Source of the DNA: Pseudomonas putida
GTDB taxonomy: Bacteria > Pseudomonadota > Gammaproteobacteria > Pseudomonadales > Pseudomonadaceae
Reading direction: 5' to 3'
Length of the DNA stretch: 64,000 bases
Assembly (NCBI RefSeq): GCF_025905425.1
Contig: NZ_CP109603.1
Coordinates: 5,782,501-5,846,500, forward strand
Positions 30,072-37,074 of the stretch are shown piece after piece. Numbering within the stretch: the first letter of the stretch is position 1; each line of letters begins with the position of its first letter. Made by a program: the position numbers and the translations under genes. The notes beneath the pieces are model-generated. The model worked only from the letters and a program-made list of their open reading frames with translations. It made no database searches and was not told the origin of the DNA.

Positions 30072-31403
30072 TCACAATGTCAGGGTAAGGCCTTTGACCA
30101 GAGCCCCCGGCAAATGACTCGACCCGGTACTGCGCTGTCCATAGGTACTGGTGGAGAGAATCATCTCGCGCTCGCGGGTCAGGTCCTCCAACTGGCTACC
30201 CAGCAAACTGTACAGGCTGTCATCGAAGCGCATGGTGCTTACCGGCCCCTGAATCTCGCCATTCTCCACCCAGAAGGTGGCAAAGCGGGTCAGGCCGGTC
30301 ATGCGCGCTGCCGGTAGGTCCGAGTAGTTGAGGTACCACAGGTTGCTGATATACAGCCCGGTGCCAAGCCGTTCGAGGATGGCTTCACTGGCCAGGTTGC
30401 CCGCCGCCAGGCTCAAGGCGCAAGGCGACTCATAGCTGTCGGCGCCATTTGCCATCAGGTCGAATTCGGCCGCGCTGCGTGCGCTGATCAAGCGCTGCAC
30501 GGCCTGGCCTTGCGCGATCAACGCAACGTCAAGGCGGGGTGAACCCTCATCGGAAAACGCCGGGCTCAACGAGCCGCTGACCTGTTCGTTGAAGCTGACC
30601 AGCGGGCTCAGGCGTGCATCGCCGTTATACAGGCGCTGCAGGGCGCTATTGCCGGTGGCCAGGGCCTGCGCAGAAAACCCGCCCCAGCACAGCATACCGG
30701 CAATCTCGTCCATGGCCGCCGGTGCCAGGTAGGCGCGGTAGCTGCCGGGTTTCAAGGTGATTGCGGGGCGGCCCAGGTACGCCAGTTGCTCGCGGGCCTG
30801 GCGCAGACGCGCGACGAATTCATCAGCGCTCCAGGCTTGCCCGGCATAGTTGGCTTTCACTGCCTGGCCGTTGCCGTGGAACAGGCTCCAGTCCATGTTG
30901 AAGCTGTTGGCCTGGTGCCAGCCAAAGGCCCCGAACGAGCTGGCGAAGCCGCGACAGATCGGCCCAGCGGCGTAGATGCCGACCAGGTCCAGGTCGCCTG
31001 CTTCACGCTCGATCAAGGCCAGTACTTCATCCAGATCCGGCAGCGTGTGGCCCTGCTGGCTGTGGCTGTTCCAAGGGGTTTCGTCCAGGCGCAGGTAGGG
31101 GTCGACCGCCAACAGAGGCAGGGTCTGGCGCAATTGGCCGAGGGCATCGGCCAGGCGCGCGCGGTCCAGCACGGCATCATCGCCCAGGGTGAACTGCTGC
31201 TCGGCCTGGCGGCCATCATGAATCAGGCGCAGCTGCACACTGGCCTGGCCGACCTCACCGGCCTGGCGCACCTTGGCGTGGTTGAAGCGCACGAACTGCG
31301 ACTGCTCGGCGCTGTAGCCGAAGGTGAACTGTTCGCCCGGCTGAAGGGCGTCGCGCAGGGCGCCAAGCAGGCTTTCGAAACGTTGCTGGGGTATGGCGCT
31401 CAT
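30072..31403 (-). CDS. TldE/PmbA-family protein
   Basis: A 443-residue subunit of a TldD-TldE peptidase pair. It contains GVGIYAAGPICRGFASSFG-like and SGSLSPAFSDEGSPR segments typical of the family but no HExxxH motif, as expected for TldE, which shapes the cleft while TldD is catalytic. The start ATG overlaps the tldD stop by one base (TGATG), so translation is coupled. Known pairs trim leader peptides of ribosomal peptides such as microcin B17 and act on unfolded peptides. This may be a second, paralogous pair; the classic pseudomonad tldD/pmbA genes lie elsewhere. Confidence 0.87.
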   Translation of the reverse strand: MSAIPQQRFESLLGALRDALQPGEQFTFGYSAEQSQFVRFNHAKVRQAGEVGQASVQLRLIHDGRQAEQQFTLGDDAVLDRARLADALGQLRQTLPLLAVDPYLRLDETPWNSHSQQGHTLPDLDEVLALIEREAGDLDLVGIYAAGPICRGFASSFGAFGWHQANSFNMDWSLFHGNGQAVKANYAGQAWSADEFVARLRQAREQLAYLGRPAITLKPGSYRAYLAPAAMDEIAGMLCWGGFSAQALATGNSALQRLYNGDARLSPLVSFNEQVSGSLSPAFSDEGSPRLDVALIAQGQAVQRLISARSAAEFDLMANGADSYESPCALSLAAGNLASEAILERLGTGLYISNLWYLNYSDLPAARMTGLTRFATFWVENGEIQGPVSTMRFDDSLYSLLGSQLEDLTREREMILSTSTYGQRSTGSSHLPGALVKGLTLTL

Positions 31404-32845
31404 CAGGCGTCGCCTCCAAATACATCGATCTGGCTGAACACACAGGCCGGCGACGCATGGCCGACCCGTACCACCTGGTTGGGTTCGCCCTTGCCGCAGT
31501 TGGGTGTGCCGAGCACCTGGAAGGTGCTGCGGTCGCCGACTGCCGACAGGTTGCGCCAGAACTGCGCCGAGATGCCGCGGTAGTTGGGGTTCTTGACGAT
31601 GCCCTTGAGCTCGCCGTTTTCGATCAGTTGGCCCCACTCGCAGCCGAACTGGAACTTGTTGCGTGCATCGTCGATGGACCAGGAGCGGTTGGTACGCATC
31701 AGGATGCCATGCTCGATGCCCTGGACCAGTTGCGCCAGCGACCGGTCGCCCGGCTCGATGTTGAGGTTGGCCATGCGGTCGATCGGCGCACGGTTCCAGC
31801 CGCAGGCACGGCTGTTGGCCACGCCGTCCAGGCCCGAGCGGAACTGCGACAGGGCGCCGCCCAACGGCCGCAGCAGCAGGCCGTCGCGGATCAGGAACTG
31901 CTTGCTGGCCTGGGTGCCGTCATCGTCGTAGCTGTAGCTGGCCAGCTCTTCACCGATGGTCGGGTCGAAGGTCACGTTGAGCAGCGTCGAGCCGTATTGC
32001 AGGTGGCCGAAATCGCTGGCGTTGACGAAGCTGGTGCCGGCGTAGTTGCGTTCGTCGCCAAGAATGCGGTCCATCTCCAGCGGGTGGCCGATGGACTCAT
32101 GGATCTGCAGCATCATCTGGTCAGGCATCAACAGCAGTTCGCGCTGGCCGCTGGGGGTATTGGGAGCGAGCAGCAGTTGCAGTGCTTCGTCGGCGACCCG
32201 GTTGGCAGCGCCGACCAAGCCACAGCGCTCGATGATTTCAAAGCCACCCTGCTGGCCGAAGTTGTCCCGGCCCAGGCTGCGGCTCTGGCTGTCCTGGCCA
32301 TCGCTGGCGGTCACGCTCAAGCCTGGGAACAAAAAGCGCTGGGCGTGGCGCAGCTCGGCGCCGGCGCTGTTGAGGTAAGTCTGCTCGACCAGGCTCATGC
32401 CCAGGCCAGCCTGCCAGTCCACCAGGCGGCTGTCCTGGGGCACGCTGGCCGATTCGGCGGCGAGCAGGCCAAGGCAGTCGGCAAGGCTGGGCATGGGCTG
32501 ATCGAAGTGGGGCGAAACGTGGTCGTGGCGGGCGCTGGTCACCGGTTGCTCACGCAGGTCCAGCAGGCTGTGCCGGGCGATTTGCCGGGCCAGCGCCTCG
32601 GCGCGTTCGAGCGCCTGTTGCAGGCCTTGCTGGGACAGGTCTGCCGTGGCCGCATAAGCCTCCACGCCATTGACCCGCACGGTGAGCATGGCGCCCTCGT
32701 CCTGGCTGAAGAACGGCGGCTCGGCTACGTTGCGGCGAACCGACAGCGACTGGTGCGACTGTTTCACATGACGCAGGGAAAACAACTCGGCCGTACTGCG
32801 CAGCGCCGCAAAGCGCTGGCGCAACAGGGCGCTGGAATCGAACAT
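31403..32845 (-). CDS. TldD-family metallopeptidase
   Basis: A 480-residue zinc peptidase. The HESIGH motif (HExxxH) at about residue 249, inside MLQIHESIGHPLEMDR, holds two zinc ligands and the general base; a Cys in GTPNCGKGEPNQ near residue 457 is the usual third ligand. Upstream Arg-Val-rich strands (MLTVRVNGVEAYAATADLS) form the domain shared with TldE. Translationally coupled to the downstream tldE. Its first bases belong to a repeat also found at 36916-37074, where a tldD start remnant survives next to the dehydrogenase gene. Substrate unknown; no precursor peptide gene was recognised nearby. Confidence 0.9.
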   Translation of the reverse strand: MFDSSALLRQRFAALRSTAELFSLRHVKQSHQSLSVRRNVAEPPFFSQDEGAMLTVRVNGVEAYAATADLSQQGLQQALERAEALARQIARHSLLDLREQPVTSARHDHVSPHFDQPMPSLADCLGLLAAESASVPQDSRLVDWQAGLGMSLVEQTYLNSAGAELRHAQRFLFPGLSVTASDGQDSQSRSLGRDNFGQQGGFEIIERCGLVGAANRVADEALQLLLAPNTPSGQRELLLMPDQMMLQIHESIGHPLEMDRILGDERNYAGTSFVNASDFGHLQYGSTLLNVTFDPTIGEELASYSYDDDGTQASKQFLIRDGLLLRPLGGALSQFRSGLDGVANSRACGWNRAPIDRMANLNIEPGDRSLAQLVQGIEHGILMRTNRSWSIDDARNKFQFGCEWGQLIENGELKGIVKNPNYRGISAQFWRNLSAVGDRSTFQVLGTPNCGKGEPNQVVRVGHASPACVFSQIDVFGGDA

Positions 32846-32980
32846 GCGGGAACCTCCGAGTCAGTGGTGGCTCCCCCTAGAACCACTCCACTCGCATACT
32901 CAGGCACGTTTGATCGCCGTCCTCGAGCAATGCGAGCTCATTATGGCAGCCAGCTACTTCCCTGGTCAGGAAATAACGCG
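32819..32980. repeat. Left direct repeat flanking the accessory block
   Basis: About 162 bp spanning the 5' end of tldD, the gap and a remnant of the acyl-CoA dehydrogenase gene. It aligns in the same orientation with 36916-37074, with one 3-nt length difference. In the last 104 bp I count 83 identical positions. Confidence 0.85.
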
Positions 32981-32981
32981 A
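32877..32981 (-). pseudogene. 3' remnant of acyl-CoA dehydrogenase gene
   Basis: On the minus strand 34 codons read RYFLTREVAGCHNELALLE and end VEWF-stop, in frame. They correspond to the last 34 codons of the intact dehydrogenase gene at 36971, which ends RYFLTWEVPGCHSELALLE and DEWF. Nothing of the gene upstream of this point remains here; the LysR gene's stop follows 7 bp later. This marks one edge of the inserted block. Confidence 0.88.
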
Positions 32982-32987
32982 GGGCGT

Positions 32988-33878
32988 TCAATCGCCGCCC
33001 TCCCAGCAAGGGGGCGGCGTTGCTACCCCCTCTTTCTGGATGGCGCCCTTCAACATAGCATTCAGGTGCGACGCGACATGGTGAGAGGTGTCCGTCAGCA
33101 AATAGACGTGGTGCTTTTCGAGGTCGGGCAAGCTCAGCCCCTCCACGTACGCGAGCGATGTATCGGCGCTATCCAGTCCCTCGACAATGCCGACGGCCAG
33201 GCCACTTCTCATGCAGGCCAGCACTGCGTGCCAGTTGGCGCTTTCCAGCAGAACACGGTACGAAATGCCGTGGGCTTTCAATGCCTGCAAGGCAGCCTCC
33301 CGGTATGGGCAACCTTTCAACTGCAGTGCCAACGGTAAGGGGCGACTGGGATCATGGCTGAATCCAGGCGCTGCGGCCCAGCGAGGCTGAGTCGAGCGAA
33401 GCCACTCGCCTTGTTGCCAGTCTTCACTGCTGACCGCTACTGCCAAGTCCAGTCGTTGTCGCGCAAACAGGTCGATGAGCTCTGCGCTGGATCGCGCTAC
33501 AGCCTCCAGCTCCAGTTTCGGATTATTGGCGACGAACACTGGCAGAAAGTCATTCATCAGGTTGGCGGCATAGCCATCGGGTACTCCCAGACGCACCTTG
33601 CCGGTCATCTGCTGTGGTGACAGCGTAGCCAGCAGCCTGTCGTGGGCCATCAAGAAACGTGTCGCCTCGCCCAACAACTGGCGACCCGCAGGGGTTAGCT
33701 CTACGGACTGGTTACTGCGCGTGAACAATTGTTGCCCGATCTTTCCCTCCAGCTTCTGGATTTGCGTCGTCACCGCCGATGGGCTGCGGTGGACGTAGTC
33801 GGCCGCCGCCTTGAAACGGCCTAGCCGGGCCACTGCCTGGAAGGTTCTCAGTACATCGATGTCGAGGCCTTTGCCCAT
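32988..33878 (-). CDS. LysR-type transcriptional regulator of the accessory block
   Basis: A 296-residue regulator. Residues 5-64 hold the LysR winged helix-turn-helix (FKAAADYVHRSPSAVTTQIQ, then KLEGKIGQQLFTR). The rest is the periplasmic-binding-protein-like effector domain with VRLGVPDGYAANLMNDFLP at about 95. It is divergent from the methyltransferase gene, with 124 bp between starts that hold a dyad at 33900-33918. LysR proteins usually control the divergent operon and respond to a pathway metabolite. The C-terminal tail (KEGVATPPPCWEGGD) is Pro/Cys-containing and unusual, and ends right at the repeat junction. Confidence 0.9.
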   Translation of the reverse strand: MGKGLDIDVLRTFQAVARLGRFKAAADYVHRSPSAVTTQIQKLEGKIGQQLFTRSNQSVELTPAGRQLLGEATRFLMAHDRLLATLSPQQMTGKVRLGVPDGYAANLMNDFLPVFVANNPKLELEAVARSSAELIDLFARQRLDLAVAVSSEDWQQGEWLRSTQPRWAAAPGFSHDPSRPLPLALQLKGCPYREAALQALKAHGISYRVLLESANWHAVLACMRSGLAVGIVEGLDSADTSLAYVEGLSLPDLEKHHVYLLTDTSHHVASHLNAMLKGAIQKEGVATPPPCWEGGD

Positions 33879-33899
33879 GGAACCACCTGATTTGGTTGG

Positions 33900-33918
33900 A
33901 TCGAATCAGCGCTTCGAT
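33900..33918. promoter_or_regulatory. Candidate LysR-type operator
   Basis: ATCGAA, 7 bp and TTCGAT form an exact inverted repeat containing the T-N11-A pattern used by LysR proteins. It lies in the shared region between the divergent regulator and methyltransferase genes, 22 bp from the regulator start and 84 bp from the methyltransferase start. Confidence 0.6.
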
Positions 33919-34002
33919 TTAATCAACTGTACAGCCTTTATACCCACTCTTACTGTGGGGTCGAAGCCCGCATGCCCCCTGAATTGCAATGGAATGATAC
34001 GG

Positions 34003-34983
34003 ATGAGCCTGAACGACTTCGTGGTAGATGCACTCGTACGCAACCCCGCTTACCAGCACGCACGCTTATGGACTGTCGAGAACCATGAGAAGTACTCGAC
34101 CTTGGCCCAGCCTGAGCCGGGACCTGAAAGCGCCCATCGTTTCAACCACGAGATATTTCTGCTCATGCGCGCCTTGAATGAGCAAGGCGTGGGTCAGAGC
34201 GGGCTCTGTGCTGACGCAGAGGGGCAGGGGGCGCTCAAGACCGTCATCGACGAAGTTGCCAAGCGGTTGGCAGCGCTGAGCAGTGGGCGCCGCGTGCACT
34301 ATGTCGAGCTGGGCCCCGAGCCGATCAAGAGCGCCTGCTTGCTGAAGCGAATGGTCGAGACGTCCAGCTCCATCCGCTACACCGCCATCGATATCAACCA
34401 GACCTCGGAAGCCGCGATGAGCGATGCCGTGGGTCCCATCGTGCGGGAGGATGGCAGTTTCAATTACATCGCTGCTGATTACCGCACTGTTACCCATGAT
34501 GATTTGCGTCACGATCAGGAGCTCACCCTGATCACCTTGCTTGGGTTCCAGGAAGGTAACGAGCTGCCAGTAAGCACTGGGCGGCTGATTCGTAGCCTTG
34601 CAGGTAGCACCACCTACATTCTTTCGGAAATGCAGGTCTACGAGGAAGGCCTGGAAAGTACCATCCTCAAGTTCTACGCCAACCCCTGCATGCTCCAGTT
34701 CTCCCGAGCGGTCGCGCTTCAACAAGGCTTCATCCCCTCGGGCGAGCACGAAGCGATGCTCGTACCGCTACGCATTCAGGATGAACCGATCCATGTCGTA
34801 GTGACCCTGCAGCCTGTGCAGCGCCTGCAGCAACGTGGGTATCTACTGACCAACATCTGCCTCAAGTACACGCCCGAACAGTTCCGTCGCATCAGGGCCC
34901 GGCATTGCAACTGCAATGTGGTGGACGAGTTCGCCAGTGGTGATGGCTCGGTGCGCTATCAGATCGCGAAGTACCTTCAGTAG
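34003..34983 (+). CDS. EgtD-like SAM-dependent N-methyltransferase
   Basis: A 326-residue protein of the histidine-specific methyltransferase superfamily (EgtD-like). Family landmarks in order: YVELGPEPIKSACLL at 100-114 (SAM motif I), YTAIDIN at 126-132, AADY at 157-160, LLGFQEGNELP at 179-189 with the GN Asn 186, VYEEG at 212-216 with Tyr 213, and TNICLKYTPEQF at 283-294. Asn and Tyr, which hold the substrate amino and carboxyl groups in EgtD, are kept. The imidazole-contacting Glu and Ser of EgtD fall on Asn 284 and Cys 286, so histidine may not be the substrate. ATG 34003 has GGAATGATACGG upstream. First gene of a three-gene operon; GC content appears lower than its neighbours. Confidence 0.75.
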   Translation: MSLNDFVVDALVRNPAYQHARLWTVENHEKYSTLAQPEPGPESAHRFNHEIFLLMRALNEQGVGQSGLCADAEGQGALKTVIDEVAKRLAALSSGRRVHYVELGPEPIKSACLLKRMVETSSSIRYTAIDINQTSEAAMSDAVGPIVREDGSFNYIAADYRTVTHDDLRHDQELTLITLLGFQEGNELPVSTGRLIRSLAGSTTYILSEMQVYEEGLESTILKFYANPCMLQFSRAVALQQGFIPSGEHEAMLVPLRIQDEPIHVVVTLQPVQRLQQRGYLLTNICLKYTPEQFRRIRARHCNCNVVDEFASGDGSVRYQIAKYLQ

Positions 34984-35007
34984 TGACTCTACGGGGACAG
35001 ACACATC

Positions 35008-35970
35008 ATGAATCCTTCTTCAGACACCTTACCCCTGTTCGAACGCGGCGTAGGGCGCGTGAAGCTGGCGCTCAAGTCGACATTGAAGCGCACGCCGCGG
35101 CCATCGCCGATCTGCCTAAGTGAGCAGTTGCCCTGGTCGGACGATTTGCTTTGCCAGCACGGGCCCATCCTCAGTGACACCCGAACACTTGGGCAGCTTG
35201 GGTATGCCCACAGCCCACACGCCAAAATCGCGGTGGACAGCATCACTGGGGTGGCGGTTGTGCATCGGCTGTTCACGCCCGAGGGCGTTTCGGCCTTGCA
35301 AGGCATCTGCAGCCGTCTGGAGGAGGGGGCGGGCGACAGCGACTGGATCATTTCACGGCGTACGCGAGGGGTGACGGCTTTGTCATCGTTCATCAACGAC
35401 ATGATGTGCAGCCGTTCATTCCTGTTGGCCGTATCGCGCATTGCAGGCGTGCCGCTGGTGCCTTACCCCATGGTCAATGCGCGATCGCAGGTCAACTATT
35501 TCTACCCCAAGCCTGTCGAGCAACAGCAGCAACTCGGCATGTGGCACACAGACGGCACCAACTATGTGCTGAATATCGTGCTGTCGGGGTGCTCCGACTA
35601 CAGCGGGGGCGAGTTCCTGTTCCACAACGGCACTGTCGATACCTTTGATGCGCTGGATCACCGCACCTTCGAAAGCGCAAGGCTGGACGCGCCTGGCGAT
35701 GCCTTGTTCATCTACGGCAGCCGATTGTTCCACGGTGTGCGCCCGGTGATCAGCGGGCGACGCATGTCATTGGTGCTGTCCTTTCATTGCCCCTACTTTG
35801 CTGACGATTCCAACTGTTTCTGGCACTTGGCTTCCGACGACGGCATTCCTGCGACGATCCCCAAATGGTTGGGGTTGCGTTGGGCGTTACACCGATCGGC
35901 TGCCCGACAGTTTTCACGTATAGGCATCGAGCCGATTACGTTCGAGGAATTGCATTACACAGGGGCGTGA
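35008..35970 (+). CDS. 2-oxoglutarate/Fe(II)-dependent oxygenase
   Basis: A 320-residue non-heme iron oxygenase. WHTDGTNYVLNI gives the first two ligands, His 180 and Asp 182. LFHGVRP supplies His 242, and GRRMSLVLSF supplies Arg 251/252, the usual 2-oxoglutarate anchor. SGGEFLFHNG between them matches prolyl/lysyl hydroxylase-type (PKHD) folds. The first 70 residues are an unfamiliar extension. The gene is 24 bp after the methyltransferase gene and 2 bp before the exporter gene, so all three are one operon. I infer hydroxylation or related oxidation of the methyltransferase product or its precursor. Confidence 0.82.
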   Translation: MNPSSDTLPLFERGVGRVKLALKSTLKRTPRPSPICLSEQLPWSDDLLCQHGPILSDTRTLGQLGYAHSPHAKIAVDSITGVAVVHRLFTPEGVSALQGICSRLEEGAGDSDWIISRRTRGVTALSSFINDMMCSRSFLLAVSRIAGVPLVPYPMVNARSQVNYFYPKPVEQQQQLGMWHTDGTNYVLNIVLSGCSDYSGGEFLFHNGTVDTFDALDHRTFESARLDAPGDALFIYGSRLFHGVRPVISGRRMSLVLSFHCPYFADDSNCFWHLASDDGIPATIPKWLGLRWALHRSAARQFSRIGIEPITFEELHYTGA

Positions 35971-35972
35971 AC

Positions 35973-36905
35973 ATGCCAAGCAGTGCGCCATATCTGATAT
36001 TGCTGCAAGTCATCTTTGTTCTTTCTTGGAGTTCGGGCTTCATTGGCGCCCGGCTTGGTACGGAAGACGCGGGTGCGATAAACCTGCTGTTCTGGCGTTT
36101 TCTGCTGGTCAGCATCTGCCTGCTGCCCTTTGTTGTACGTCGGCTGCAGGCGCTTACGTGGGCGCAGATACGCTATAACGCCGTCATCGGCTTTTTGGCA
36201 CAGTTTGCTTACTTGGTCAGTGTTTACATCGCCATCCGAGGCGGGCTACCGGCGGGGATTGCCGCCATCATTTGTGCGCTGCAGCCCTTGATCACGGCAT
36301 CGATGAACAACAACCCGCATGAGCGCAGTGGTCGGCAGGAGTGGCTGGGGCTTGGGGTGGGGTTCGCTGGTGTCAGCATGATCATTTTCGCAGAGCACAG
36401 CTTGTCCGCGAGTCAGCTTAGCCTCTGGCTGTACGCCCTGCCGCTCATCGCCGCGATCACACTGTCCATTGCCACCCTGTATCAGCGCCGGCAATCGATC
36501 ATGGCGACCGATCACAGCAAGGACGGTCTGCTGATGCCGCTGTTTCTGCAATCGACTGCGACGCTCTTACTGCTCACGGCTACAGGCTTGCCGCTGGGTT
36601 TGATCGAAGTGCCTGCCAGCACACAGGTCTGGGCGGCTGTCGCATGGTTGACCCTGTTCTCCACGTTCATTGCCTACTTGAGCCTGTGGATATTGCTCAC
36701 AAAGCTCTCGGCGACCCGCGTCTCGGCGCTGGTCTACCTGGAGCCACCTGTGACGTTGTTATGGGCGGCACTGATGTTCGGGGACGTGATCCATTGGACA
36801 ACCTACGTAGGCATTGCGGTGGTCGCGGCAGGCATTGCCATTACTCGCCATCCCGGCAGGTCGCCCACGCCTGCAAATGCGCTGAGCGACACGGGTGACA
36901 GATAG
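35973..36905 (+). CDS. EamA/DMT-family exporter of the accessory operon
   Basis: A 310-residue inner-membrane protein with about ten hydrophobic segments in two EamA repeats. FVLSWSSGFIGARLGTED opens the first repeat (the WSSxF motif) and YLSLWILLTKLSATRVSAL, then YLEPPVTLLWAALMFGD, form the second. EamA proteins often export amino acids and related small molecules. The ATG lies 2 bp after the oxygenase stop, a sign of translational coupling. It ends at 36905, only 10 bp before the tldD remnant, thus filling the block to its right edge. Substrate presumably the operon product. Confidence 0.87.
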   Translation: MPSSAPYLILLQVIFVLSWSSGFIGARLGTEDAGAINLLFWRFLLVSICLLPFVVRRLQALTWAQIRYNAVIGFLAQFAYLVSVYIAIRGGLPAGIAAIICALQPLITASMNNNPHERSGRQEWLGLGVGFAGVSMIIFAEHSLSASQLSLWLYALPLIAAITLSIATLYQRRQSIMATDHSKDGLLMPLFLQSTATLLLLTATGLPLGLIEVPASTQVWAAVAWLTLFSTFIAYLSLWILLTKLSATRVSALVYLEPPVTLLWAALMFGDVIHWTTYVGIAVVAAGIAITRHPGRSPTPANALSDTGDR

Positions 36906-36914
36906 AGGTTGGCG

Positions 36915-36942
36915 CGTGCAGCAGTGCGCTGGAACCAAACAT
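36915..36942 (-). pseudogene. 5' remnant of tldD
   Basis: On the minus strand ATG at 36942 reads MFGSSALLH, compared with MFDSSALLR at the start of the intact tldD (32845). Similarity stops within about 9 codons. It sits in the right repeat, next to the intact dehydrogenase gene, and marks the right edge of the inserted block. Confidence 0.75.
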
Positions 36943-37074
36943 GCGCGAGCCTCTGTTTACACAGTGGCGCCTAGAACCACTCGTCTTGCATGGCTAGGCA
37001 GGTATCGTCGCGCACCTCGAGCAAGGCCAGTTCACTATGGCAGCCTGGTACTTCCCAGGTCAGGAAATAACGCG
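36916..37074. repeat. Right direct repeat flanking the accessory block
   Basis: About 159 bp in the same orientation as 32819-32980: tldD start remnant, gap, and the last 34 codons of the intact acyl-CoA dehydrogenase gene. Identical words include CTAGAACCACTC, CCTCGAGCAA, TATGGCAGCC and CAGGAAATAACGCG. Confidence 0.85.

Noticed and set aside
36905..36970. Possible insertion-sequence end at the right side of the accessory block
   Set aside because: The bases are a tldD start remnant and its upstream region, not terminal inverted repeats; no transposase is present.
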